Assembly: GCF_042660675.1 (NCBI RefSeq) | Contig: NZ_JBHSUL010000033.1 | Location: 1-64,000, forward strand | Source: Marinilactibacillus sp042660675 | GTDB lineage: Bacteria; Bacillota; Bacilli; Lactobacillales; Carnobacteriaceae_A | Reading direction: 5' to 3' | Length of the DNA stretch: 64,000 nt | Shown: one piece after another, positions 1 through 7,608 of the stretch | How positions within the stretch are numbered: the first letter of the stretch is position 1 | How the letters are laid out: each line of letters starts with the position of its first letter | Translations under genes and position numbers: made by a program | The notes under the pieces: model-generated | Seen by the model: the letters and a program-made list of their open reading frames with translations, nothing else | Told to the model about the DNA's origin: nothing | Databases searched by the model: none

Positions 1-95
1 ACTATAAAAATCGTATTATCTTGCACTTCAATTTAAAACCAATCAGAAACAAACTCAAAATGATCGAAAAAGAAAGAGAACACATAGCAGCATAA
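1..95 (+). CDS. ISL3-family transposase, C-terminal 30 residues only (5' end outside window)
   Basis: Reading from base 3, the frame gives about 30 residues identical to the C terminus of the transposase at 41303-42634, ending at a TAA at 93-95. The one base change seen within the coding part (an ATC/ATA isoleucine codon) is silent, which fits a once-functional, probably still intact transposase. Whether the rest of the gene is intact cannot be seen from here. Confidence 0.85.
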   Translation, partial: YKNRIILHFNLKPIRNKLKMIEKEREHIAA

Positions 96-170
96 GCTAA
101 CTATATGTTCTCTTCCAAGTACGATTACTTTCTAGCTTTATTCTTCACCAACGCTAATTGACATAGAACC
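1..170 (+). mobile_element. Right end of an ISL3-family insertion sequence (copy A, truncated by window edge)
   Basis: These 170 bases match the right end of the intact element at 41176-42709 with about three mismatches. They carry the last codons of the transposase and the terminal inverted repeat, which ends in GAACC at 166-170. The element lies in the same orientation as the intact copy. The flank just outside is AAAAAATA, which would be one half of an 8-bp target duplication; the other half lies outside the window. The element abuts the sepM terminator. Confidence 0.9.
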
Positions 171-212
171 AAAAAATAAGAAGATCAAGTTTTTCACCTG
201 ATCTTCTTATTT
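171..212 (-). terminator. Intrinsic terminator of the rsmD-coaD-sepM transcription unit
   Basis: The arms AATAAGAAGATCA (175-187) and TGATCTTCTTATT (199-211) are a perfect 13-bp inverted repeat. On the minus strand the stem is followed by a run of T (171-176 on the plus strand are A). It lies 8 bases past the sepM stop. IS copy A is inserted directly at the end of the U-tract. Confidence 0.85.
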
Positions 213-219
213 GAATGAT

Positions 220-1308
220 TTACGCAGCGATTAAGCAAACTAAGTCTTTATCAGAAGACAATTGAGCTACAGGATCTAGGTTTTCCAGATAGTCGACTGC
301 ATCTCTGAAAGTTTTAACTGGTACGATCACCATATCTGTCTCAATATCTTCAGCAGCTTCTAATGCGACTTCATAATTTGTTTTATAATCAGGATAATCT
401 TCCTTCAGTTCAGCAGGCAGTTCATCATCTGGAGCGAAGAAAACAGTTGCTCCTTCTTTATCAGCAGCAACGACCTTTTTGTCAATTCCACCAATAGGTC
501 CTACGGTTCCATCATCTGAAATGGTCCCCGTTCCTGCAATGGTTTGTCCGTCTCTCAAATCAGAATCCGTAACCATCGAGTAAATTTGTAGAGAATACAT
601 TAATCCAGCAGAAGGTCCACCTATTTGACCAGAATGAATGGTTACTTCCGGATCTGTTACGACGGTCGACTGGTCTACTAAAGAAATTCCAATACCTGGC
701 TCTCCAGTCTCTTCTAATTCGATTAATTGTCCTTCAGATACATTCTCTACGCCGTCACGTTCATAATGAATCGTAACGGTATTACCCACTTCTTTTGATT
801 TGATGTAATCCATAAATTCGTCTGTATTCTCAAATCTTAACTCATCCACAGAAGTAATGGTATCTCCCATTTGAAGAGAGGACGAGAAGTTTGAATTTTC
901 AGTTACACTCATAACGTAAACGCCGTTATAAGTAAGATCATAAGGTAACTCTGCGGCGTCAAATGCTGCAACCACTGCTGAATGAACTGAGCTATCCATA
1001 TAGTATTTCTGCAACCTATTATAAGCTTCGTAGTCATCTATTTCCCCAAAGAGTTCTGCTTCGGTAACAACATCATTATAGGGTAGAAACTGGAATAGGT
1101 AAGAGAAAGGTGTAGCTTGAAGAATTTCAACGGTCGTCATCATGAATTTACCAGGTTCTTCAGAATAAGCTCCTTCAACTTCTACTACGGGGTTGAGATC
1201 TAAAGCGCCACCCGGTCTTTCAATATAATAAGGAATCGGCCTTAAAAAAAATAAATAGCCGAATCCTAGTATCACGACAAGTTTTATCCATAAAGGTATC
1301 TTTTTCAA
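220..1308 (-). CDS. sepM: SepM/YlbL-family membrane-anchored PDZ-Lon serine protease
   Basis: Predicted cell-surface protease of 362 residues. One N-terminal membrane segment (about residues 7-23) anchors it outside the membrane. A PDZ domain follows (about 125-200), then a Lon-type protease domain (about 225-345) with the Ser-Lys dyad visible as Ser233 in GGPSAG and Lys278 in GGIDKKVVAA. Relatives process exported peptides: SepM of Streptococcus mutans trims a competence pheromone, and YlbL of Bacillus subtilis is linked to the DNA-damage checkpoint. The substrate here is unknown. The start is TTG with an AGGGA box. It sits 21 bases after coaD in an rsmD-coaD-sepM unit, the order seen in bacilli (ylbH-ylbI-ylbL-like). 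Confidence 0.9.
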   Translation of the reverse strand: MKKIPLWIKLVVILGFGYLFFLRPIPYYIERPGGALDLNPVVEVEGAYSEEPGKFMMTTVEILQATPFSYLFQFLPYNDVVTEAELFGEIDDYEAYNRLQKYYMDSSVHSAVVAAFDAAELPYDLTYNGVYVMSVTENSNFSSSLQMGDTITSVDELRFENTDEFMDYIKSKEVGNTVTIHYERDGVENVSEGQLIELEETGEPGIGISLVDQSTVVTDPEVTIHSGQIGGPSAGLMYSLQIYSMVTDSDLRDGQTIAGTGTISDDGTVGPIGGIDKKVVAADKEGATVFFAPDDELPAELKEDYPDYKTNYEVALEAAEDIETDMVIVPVKTFRDAVDYLENLDPVAQLSSDKDLVCLIAA

Positions 1309-1329
1309 TCACTTTCCCTGCTTTCTTAG

Positions 1330-1815
1330 TTACCTATTCTTTTGTTTTATTTGTTTTTCTACGTTTTCTGGAACCAATCCATGGATGTTCCCTTGAAACC
1401 TTGCAACTTCTTTAACTAACGAAGAACTGACGAAGCGATAGTGTTCATCTGACATGAGGAAAATTGTCTCAATTTCTTTGTTTTGCGTTTTATTCATTGA
1501 AGCAATGTCCATCTCGTATTCCATATCTTTAATAGAACGGATACCTCTAATCAAAGCTTTGACCCCTAACTCTTCTGCCAGGTCAATCGTTAAGCCACCT
1601 TTATGTTTTATCACCTTCACATTTGAGCCTGGTAATTGAGATTCAAGTGAATCAATAATCATCTGCATTCTTTGGTCAACGTCAAATAAAGGTTGTTTTG
1701 AAATATTTTCGCTAACAGCAATAATGACTTCATCGAATAGCGTAGATGCTCGTTTGACAATATCTAAATGTCCATTTGTAAATGGATCGAAACTACCTGC
1801 ATATAGAGCCTTCAT
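1330..1815 (-). CDS. coaD: Pantetheine-phosphate adenylyltransferase (CoaD)
   Basis: Penultimate enzyme of coenzyme A synthesis; it joins 4'-phosphopantetheine and ATP to give dephospho-CoA and pyrophosphate in the cytoplasm. At 161 residues it is of normal length. The nucleotidyltransferase signature is visible near the N terminus (GSFDPFTNGH, with His17 of the T/HxGH motif). RGIRS and the C-terminal VSSSLVKEVA element that binds ATP are both present. The GGAGG box for this gene lies within the last codons of rsmD, 2 bases upstream of which the two genes are separated, so they are probably translationally coupled. Confidence 0.97.
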   Translation of the reverse strand: MKALYAGSFDPFTNGHLDIVKRASTLFDEVIIAVSENISKQPLFDVDQRMQMIIDSLESQLPGSNVKVIKHKGGLTIDLAEELGVKALIRGIRSIKDMEYEMDIASMNKTQNKEIETIFLMSDEHYRFVSSSLVKEVARFQGNIHGLVPENVEKQIKQKNR

Positions 1816-1817
1816 AC

Positions 1818-2375
1818 TTACTCAAGGCCTCCTCTATAAACCGTGATTCTTGTTGACCCATAGACTTTTTGTTTTGTTACACTGAAAGATCCTATAGATT
1901 CAGGTAAAACGGTCGTTTTATCTGTTTCACATAAAATCATCGAAGTTGAGTCAATTAATTTTTTGCTTTCAAGATCTTTAACAATCTCTGTAATTTCTTG
2001 TAACGCATATGGAGGATCTAGGATGACTAATTCAAATAATCGCTTAGCTGTTTCTAATTCTACTATGGCTTGACGATCTTTTTTCTTTAAAACTGTGAAT
2101 TTTTCAGGTTCTTTTGTCATTTCGATATTTTCTTGAATAACCTTGAATGCTTTGAAATTAGAATCTACTAAAACCGCTCGATCCATCCCTCTTGAAACAG
2201 CTTCTATTCCAAGAGATCCACTTCCAGCATACAAATCTAAGACAGTTCCTCCGTCAAAATACGGTCCAATCATGTGGAATACAGATTCTTTGATTTTATC
2301 GGTTGTTGGTCTAGTAGTCGTTCCCGGTACTGCTTTTAAAGGACGACCACCATATTCTCCAGATATCACTCTCAT
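1818..2375 (-). CDS. rsmD: 16S rRNA (guanine-966-N2)-methyltransferase (RsmD)
   Basis: SAM-dependent methyltransferase that modifies G966 of 16S rRNA in the 30S subunit. The 185 residues show the family N terminus (MRVISGEYGGRPL), motif I for SAM binding (VLDLYAGSGSLGIEA) and the catalytic DPPY motif. It begins 9 bases after ylbG with a GAGGTT box and leads directly into coaD, the common bacillar arrangement. All expected motifs are intact. Confidence 0.95.
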   Translation of the reverse strand: MRVISGEYGGRPLKAVPGTTTRPTTDKIKESVFHMIGPYFDGGTVLDLYAGSGSLGIEAVSRGMDRAVLVDSNFKAFKVIQENIEMTKEPEKFTVLKKKDRQAIVELETAKRLFELVILDPPYALQEITEIVKDLESKKLIDSTSMILCETDKTTVLPESIGSFSVTKQKVYGSTRITVYRGGLE

Positions 2376-2383
2376 TTTTAACC

Positions 2384-2719
2384 TCAGTTCCAGCCAGAAG
2401 AAAGCTGATTAAATATTGAAATTTCTTTACTTTCATCTTCTTTTTTTCTTTGAGCTGCGAGTACTCGGACTTCATCGAGTACGCCGTCGAAAGTCTTAGG
2501 CATCTCACATTGATAAGATTCTTCAACTTTTTTTACAAAATGTTGCTTGGAAAGATTTTGTTGAACGGATTCTTTATCCTTTTTATCTATATATAAAATA
2601 GCATAATTCATTTTTTTTGAGACATAATGGACTAATCCATATCGTTTCAATTTATTGATATATTTGGTTGTATAGACCCATACGACTAGACAGGATCTTT
2701 CATTTTGGTCTTCTAACAT
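2384..2719 (-). CDS. ylbG: YlbG-family protein (DUF2129/UPF0298)
   Basis: Small cytoplasmic protein of 111 residues with the features of the YlbG family: an N-terminal VVWVYTTKYINKLKRYG segment followed by VHYVSKKMNYAILYID. The function is not established; its conserved position just upstream of rsmD-coaD in bacilli is the main link. A GAGGAG box stands 6 bases before the ATG. The C-terminal 35 residues are charged and likely disordered. Assignment rests on recalled family sequence, not a search. Confidence 0.8.
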   Translation of the reverse strand: MLEDQNERSCLVVWVYTTKYINKLKRYGLVHYVSKKMNYAILYIDKKDKESVQQNLSKQHFVKKVEESYQCEMPKTFDGVLDEVRVLAAQRKKEDESKEISIFNQLSSGWN

Positions 2720-2759
2720 TTTATTCTCTCCTCGAAACGATTGATTTCACCTATTATAA

Positions 2760-2790
2760 CAAAAAAATCCACTCAATATGAGAGGATTTT
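2760..2790 (-). terminator. Intrinsic terminator downstream of ylaN
   Basis: On the minus strand AATCCTCTCA, a short loop and TGAGTGGATT form an almost perfect stem followed by seven T. It ends the ylaN transcript and separates it from ylbG-rsmD-coaD-sepM. Confidence 0.75.
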
Positions 2791-2807
2791 TAGTATTTAT
2801 CTTTTTC

Positions 2808-3080
2808 TCATTCTTTTGATTCGTCGTAAGCTTCATTAATTAAATCGTTTAGATGTTTCTCCAGTTCACTTAACATGAGCTGACCTTCTTCTTCATCTAA
2901 TATCCCCATAGAGGATGCAAACTCAATTTTTTTTGAGAATCCAAACATCTGTGTGTCAATAACCTCTTCAAAAGCAGGGCATGCCACACACAAGTGTTTC
3001 TGATTTTCGATCAAAGTAGAAATTTTACTAGCGTCTTCCATTAGAATATCTTTAGCAAGTGCATTTCTTAAGCGATCCAC
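2808..3080 (-). CDS. ylaN: YlaN family protein (DUF1507/UPF0358), probable Fur-linked iron protein
   Basis: Small all-helical protein, 90 residues from the proposed start. The family block EEVIDTQMFGFSKKIEFA is present. Recent work as I recall it shows YlaN of Bacillus and Staphylococcus binding Fe(II) and relieving Fur repression; that role is transferred by homology only. I place the start at GTG 3080, eight bases after an AAGGGGG box; the longer ATG frame (3104) puts this box inside the gene and adds residues not found in the family. A CVAC pair (Cys31 and Cys34) precedes the conserved block. It is monocistronic, with its own terminator. Confidence 0.85.
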   Translation of the reverse strand: MDRLRNALAKDILMEDASKISTLIENQKHLCVACPAFEEVIDTQMFGFSKKIEFASSMGILDEEEGQLMLSELEKHLNDLINEAYDESKE

Positions 3081-3165
3081 TCTGCAGGCCCCCTTGATAA
3101 TCATTGTTAGTAATAGTATAGCATAAAAGCGCTTTGAGACAACTAATCATTTATATTTGTTAAAT

Positions 3166-3194
3166 AAAAAAAGCCAGTAGTGAGCACTACTGAC
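3166..3194 (-). terminator. Intrinsic terminator of typA
   Basis: On the minus strand GTCAGTAGTG-CT-CACTACTGGC forms a tight stem with a two-base loop, followed by seven T. It lies about 10 bases past the typA stop. Confidence 0.85.
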
Positions 3195-3203
3195 TTAGAA
3201 TAT

Positions 3204-5033
3204 TTATTTAGATTTTTTACCAGCTTTTTCACGTAGGTTTTTATCTAAGATTTTTTTACGTAGACGAATAGATTCAGGTGTTACTTCACAGTACTCATCT
3301 TCAGCCAAGAATTCTAATGATTCTTCAAGCGTTAAGATACGAGGACGTTTGATAACATTTGTCTGATCTTTATTCGCAGAACGGATATTTGTTTTTTGTT
3401 TTTCTCTAACAACGTTAACAGAAAGGTCATTATCACGGTTATGTTGTCCAACAATCATTCCAGCATATACTTCAGTTGTTGGTTCAACAAAGATTACACC
3501 ACGGTCTTCTAAGTTCATGATACCGTATGTTGTAGCAGCACCATTTTCCATAGAAACCAGTGCTCCTTGACGGCGCTCTCCAGCTCCACCAGCAACCATT
3601 GGTAAATATTCCTCGAATGTATGGTTCAAGATACCATATCCACGAGTCATAGAAAGGAATTCAGTTGTAAATCCGATTAAACCACGTGCAGGAGCAGAGA
3701 AAATCAAACGTACTTGACCATTTCCAGTATGGACCATATCTTTCATCTCAGCTTTACGTTGTCCAAGGTTTTCAATAATTGATCCCATGTATTCTTCTGG
3801 GGTATCAATTTGAACACGCTCAAACGGCTCGTGTTTTTTACCGTTGATTTCTCTGATGATAACTTCTGGACGAGATACTTGTAACTCGTATCCTTCACGA
3901 CGTAAGTTTTCAATCAAGATAGACAAGTGTAACTCACCACGACCTGAAACAATCCATGCATCTGGAGAGTCAGTCGGATCGATTCTTAGAGAAACGTCTG
4001 TCTGTAATTCCATATTCAATCTTTCATTTAACTTACTAGAAGTAACCCATTTACCTTCGCGACCTGCAAAAGGAGAGTTGTTTACTAAGAAAGTCATCTG
4101 TAATGTTGGCTCATCGATACGCAAGATTGGTAATGGATCTACATGGTCAACAGGTGTAACGGTTTCTCCAACGAAGATATCTTCAAAACCAGATACTGCG
4201 ATCAAATCACCTGCTTTAGCAGATTGAATTTCAACACGGCCTAGACCGAAGAAACCAAATAGTTTTGTTACACGGAAGTTTTTAGTTGATCCGTCTAATT
4301 TACTTAATGTTACATTATCTCCAACTTTAATCGTACCACGGAATACACGACCGATACCGATACGTCCAACATAATCGTTGTAATCTAAAAGAGATACTTG
4401 GAATTGTAATGGTTCACTACTATTATCCACAGGTGCAGGAATTTCAGAAACGATTGTTTCAAAAACTGGGTTCATTGTGTTTTCTTGATCGTCTGGGTTG
4501 TCAGAGAAGCTTGAAGTTCCGTTCAATGCTGAAGCATAGATTACCGGAAATTCTAATTGTTCTTCGTCTGCATCCAACTCAATCAATAAATCTAATACTT
4601 CATCCAAAACTTCTTTAGGACGAGCAGAAGGTTTGTCAATTTTATTTACAACCACGATTGGACGTAATTTTTGCTCTAATGCTTTTTTCAATACGAAACG
4701 TGTTTGTGGCATCGTTCCTTCATAAGCATCAACAACTAAAATTACACCATCAACCATTTTCATGATACGCTCAACTTCACCACCGAAATCGGCGTGACCA
4801 GGTGTATCCAAAATGTTGATTTGAGTATCTTGGTATTTAACGGCAGTGTTTTTTGCAAGAATCGTGATTCCACGTTCTTTTTCAAGATCGTTTGAATCCA
4901 TTGCACGTTCACTAAACTTGTTGTGAGCTTCCAGTGTATCTGACTGTTTCATTAATTCATCAACCAGTGTTGTTTTACCATGGTCGACGTGGGCAATAAT
5001 TGCAATGTTACGAATATCATTTCTAATTTCCAT
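3204..5033 (-). CDS. typA: Ribosome-associated translational GTPase TypA/BipA
   Basis: Translational GTPase of the EF-G-like family that binds the ribosome and supports 50S assembly and growth under stress, notably in the cold. The 609 residues are full length. Visible elements are the P-loop AHVDHGKTTL near residue 15, the switch region ERGITI, DTPGHADFGGEV (G3), NKIDKP (G4), then EF-G-like domains and the BipA-specific C-terminal domain (MENGAATTYGIMNLEDRG). An AAGGAGTGA box precedes the ATG. It is transcribed alone between two terminators. Confidence 0.97.
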   Translation of the reverse strand: MEIRNDIRNIAIIAHVDHGKTTLVDELMKQSDTLEAHNKFSERAMDSNDLEKERGITILAKNTAVKYQDTQINILDTPGHADFGGEVERIMKMVDGVILVVDAYEGTMPQTRFVLKKALEQKLRPIVVVNKIDKPSARPKEVLDEVLDLLIELDADEEQLEFPVIYASALNGTSSFSDNPDDQENTMNPVFETIVSEIPAPVDNSSEPLQFQVSLLDYNDYVGRIGIGRVFRGTIKVGDNVTLSKLDGSTKNFRVTKLFGFFGLGRVEIQSAKAGDLIAVSGFEDIFVGETVTPVDHVDPLPILRIDEPTLQMTFLVNNSPFAGREGKWVTSSKLNERLNMELQTDVSLRIDPTDSPDAWIVSGRGELHLSILIENLRREGYELQVSRPEVIIREINGKKHEPFERVQIDTPEEYMGSIIENLGQRKAEMKDMVHTGNGQVRLIFSAPARGLIGFTTEFLSMTRGYGILNHTFEEYLPMVAGGAGERRQGALVSMENGAATTYGIMNLEDRGVIFVEPTTEVYAGMIVGQHNRDNDLSVNVVREKQKTNIRSANKDQTNVIKRPRILTLEESLEFLAEDEYCEVTPESIRLRKKILDKNLREKAGKKSK

Positions 5034-5157
5034 TTAATCATTCACTCCTTAATAACTACGGTGAGACTTTATCATTTTTAAACTACAAATCTTTAGAATC
5101 CAAATTTTCATATTCAGTCAAATTAAACTTCTATAAAAGTTTTAACAGATTTTCACA

Positions 5158-5200
5158 CAAAAAGACACTTACTCTTGGTTTGACTTCAACGCAAGAATAA
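5158..5200 (-). terminator. Probable terminator of the inositol-phosphatase gene
   Basis: On the minus strand TTATTCTTGCGTT and AACCAAGAGTAA can pair with small bulges, followed by GTGTCTTTTTG. It lies about 75 bases past the stop of the gene at 5276. The 240-base gap up to typA otherwise holds only the typA promoter region, for which I cannot pick clear boxes. Confidence 0.5.
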
Positions 5201-5275
5201 ATGCTAAGTCATTGGACCTTTTTTTCCACTTCTTATTATAACAGTAATTTTCAGAAAAAACACTGTTTTTTGAAA

Positions 5276-6055
5276 CTATTTCAATTTCGTTGTCACAATT
5301 TCGTCGTAGGCGCTCGGTGTTGCGAAAATTGTCTGGTTCGTTTTCAGTAAATCAACCGGTTCTCCGGAGAAGTTTGAAATTTTAAACCCAAATTCTTCTA
5401 GCATCAATTTTCCGGGTGCAATATCCCACGGGCTTAATTTAGTGGCTACATACGCAATAATATTTCCTTTAATCAATTCTGTTACTTCCAGACCAGCAGA
5501 GCCCAACATTCTGACGCCCATAGTACGACCTGCAATTTTTCTGTAATCGCTGAAATCATCTTGTGTCATCAATTGGCTATTTGTAGCCATCAGTCCATCT
5601 GATAAACTTTTATTCTCAGGCGCGCTTACTGGCTGGCCATTACAAAATACACCTTGTCCTTTAACAGCGTGATAAAGTTTCTCTTCTGTTACGTTATAGA
5701 TATATCCTTGTACACCTTCACCCTCTTCGTACACTGCAATCATTACAGCGAAATTTTCTTGTTGGAGAACAAAGTTTAACGTTCCATCAATTGGGTCAAT
5801 AAACCAGACAGTCCCCTTCAAATCTTCCAGGTCATCTCCAAAACCCTCTTCCCCACAGATACGATCATCAGGAAAATGACTTCTAATTTTATCAGTCAAG
5901 ACCTCTTCAATTTTTTTATCCATATTTGTCACAAGGTCATTTCTTGCTGATTTCTCTTCTACTTCTAAACTCTTTTCTTTTGCTTCTTCAATCATCTCAG
6001 CAGTTTCTTTTATCCATTGTTTAATTAATTCGTCTCTTTTTTGAATAACAGACAT
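5276..6055 (-). CDS. Inositol monophosphatase family protein (SuhB-like)
   Basis: Mg-dependent sugar-phosphate phosphatase of the inositol monophosphatase family, 259 residues. The metal-binding motifs are visible: GEEG (about residue 70), WFIDPIDGTLNF (about 88-99) and the C-terminal SPWDIAPG. The natural substrate in lactic acid bacteria is uncertain (inositol phosphates, NADP or fructose-1,6-bisphosphate are known in relatives). Two ATG codons are in frame; the second (6055) is favoured because the GAGG box is only one base from the first. The gene directly follows, on the same strand, the pdh terminator. Confidence 0.88.
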   Translation of the reverse strand: MSVIQKRDELIKQWIKETAEMIEEAKEKSLEVEEKSARNDLVTNMDKKIEEVLTDKIRSHFPDDRICGEEGFGDDLEDLKGTVWFIDPIDGTLNFVLQQENFAVMIAVYEEGEGVQGYIYNVTEEKLYHAVKGQGVFCNGQPVSAPENKSLSDGLMATNSQLMTQDDFSDYRKIAGRTMGVRMLGSAGLEVTELIKGNIIAYVATKLSPWDIAPGKLMLEEFGFKISNFSGEPVDLLKTNQTIFATPSAYDEIVTTKLK

Positions 6056-6141
6056 GTACATTCCTCTTTTCTATTCGTTCTATTCATTATATAAGTTTTT
6101 AGGTTTTCTATCAAAGTATAGCTGTTGCGTTTATTCTATGT

Positions 6142-6175
6142 AAAAAAATCGAGTGAGGAAAATCCCCACTCGATT
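6142..6175 (-). terminator. Intrinsic terminator of the pdh operon
   Basis: On the minus strand ATCGAGTGGGGA-TTT-TCCTCACTCGAT forms a strong stem followed by seven T. It closes the pdhABCD operon, 15 bases after the pdhD stop. Confidence 0.9.
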
Positions 6176-6189
6176 AAAACTATCCATTC

Positions 6190-7596
6190 TTACATGTGAA
6201 TTGGTAAGCCTAGAGCAGCTTCAGCTGCGTCCATTACAGATTCACCTAGAGAAGGGTGTCCGTGAATAGTTAATGCGATATCTTCCGCATTCATTCCACT
6301 TTCAATCGCCAACCCAAGTTCAGCAATAACATCAGAAGCGCTGTGTCCAGCAACTTGAGCTCCAACAATTACGTTATCTTCTTTAGTCGTTACTAAACGT
6401 ACAAAACCTTCAGTAGCGTTAAGAGATAATGCACGACCATTTCCAGCTAATGAGAATTTAGTCGTTTTAGTGTCTAAGCCTTTGTCTTTAGCTTCTGCTT
6501 CAGTTAACCCAACAGATGCAATTTCAGGATCTGTAAAGGCTACTGCTGGAAGCGCACGATAATCAACAGCCACTTTTTTACCTGCGATTGCTTCTGCGGC
6601 AATTTTAGCTTCATAACTAGCTTTATGAGCTAGTGCAGGACCAGGAACGACATCACCAATAGCAAAAATACTTTCGATATTTGTACGTCCTTGGTTATCT
6701 ACTTCGATTAAGCCACGATCACTCATGTTTACGCCAGCTTGTTCTAGACCAAGTTCGTCAGTGTTCGGACGACGACCAACGGTTACTAATACATAATCAA
6801 CGTCTAAAGATTCTTCTTTTCCGTTAGCTTCGTATTTAACTGTTACACCATCATCAGTTTTTACTGCTTCTTTAGCCATAGCTTTAGTAACAATGTTAAC
6901 ACCACGGTTTTTGAAGTTTTTCTCAACTAATTTAACCATGTCTTTGTCAAAACCATTAAGAATTGAAGGAAGACCTTCAAGAATAGTGATTTCAGTACCT
7001 AAGTTAGCATAGACTCCAGCTAATTCAGAACCGATGTAACCACCACCAACGATAGCCATTCTCTTAGGAACTTCAGTAAGGTTTAAAGCTCCAGTAGAAT
7101 CTAATACGCGATCGCTGAATTTGAATCCAGGGATTTGTACCGGACGGCTACCAGTTGCAACAATAGCATTGTTAAAAGAATAAGTTTGAGCACTATCTTC
7201 ACCCATTACACGTAAAGTGTGTTCATCGTTGAAAAAAGCTTCTCCATAAAGAATCTCAACTTTGTTCTTTTTAAGAAGCATTTCTACCCCTTTAGTTAAT
7301 TTGTCAACAACTTGAGTTTTTTTCCACTCTTGAGTTTTTGAGAAATCAAGTGTTACGTTTTCAGTAGTAATACCGAAAACTTGAGAATCTAATGACTCTT
7401 GGTATTTGTGTCCAGCAGAGATTAATGCTTTAGAAGGAATACATCCAACGTTCAAGCAAACTCCACCAATAAATTCTTTTTCTACAATGGCAACTTTTTG
7501 TCCCATTTGAGCAGCGCGGATGGCAGCTACATAGCCACCAGGTCCAGCGCCGATTACGACTGTGTCTAACTCAATTGCGAAATCTCCTACAACCAT
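6190..7596 (-). CDS. pdhD: Dihydrolipoyl dehydrogenase, E3 of pyruvate dehydrogenase
   Basis: FAD-dependent enzyme that reoxidises dihydrolipoamide on E2 with NAD+. The 468 residues show the FAD-binding GAGPGGYVAA near residue 17, the redox-active disulfide GGVCLNVGCIPSK, the NAD-binding GGGYIGSELA, the second FAD contact FAIGDV and the C-terminal catalytic pair in HGHPSLGE. An AAGGTGA box precedes the ATG. It is the last gene of pdhABCD, 12 bases after pdhC, and the operon ends in a strong terminator. All catalytic residues are intact. Confidence 0.97.
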   Translation of the reverse strand: MVVGDFAIELDTVVIGAGPGGYVAAIRAAQMGQKVAIVEKEFIGGVCLNVGCIPSKALISAGHKYQESLDSQVFGITTENVTLDFSKTQEWKKTQVVDKLTKGVEMLLKKNKVEILYGEAFFNDEHTLRVMGEDSAQTYSFNNAIVATGSRPVQIPGFKFSDRVLDSTGALNLTEVPKRMAIVGGGYIGSELAGVYANLGTEITILEGLPSILNGFDKDMVKLVEKNFKNRGVNIVTKAMAKEAVKTDDGVTVKYEANGKEESLDVDYVLVTVGRRPNTDELGLEQAGVNMSDRGLIEVDNQGRTNIESIFAIGDVVPGPALAHKASYEAKIAAEAIAGKKVAVDYRALPAVAFTDPEIASVGLTEAEAKDKGLDTKTTKFSLAGNGRALSLNATEGFVRLVTTKEDNVIVGAQVAGHSASDVIAELGLAIESGMNAEDIALTIHGHPSLGESVMDAAEAALGLPIHM

Positions 7597-7608
7597 TTAA
7601 ATTTCACC

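Noticed and set aside
3844..4227. Plus-strand frames inside typA and many similar antisense frames elsewhere
   Set aside because: They lie opposite well-conserved genes, lack ribosome binding sites and have no family similarity.
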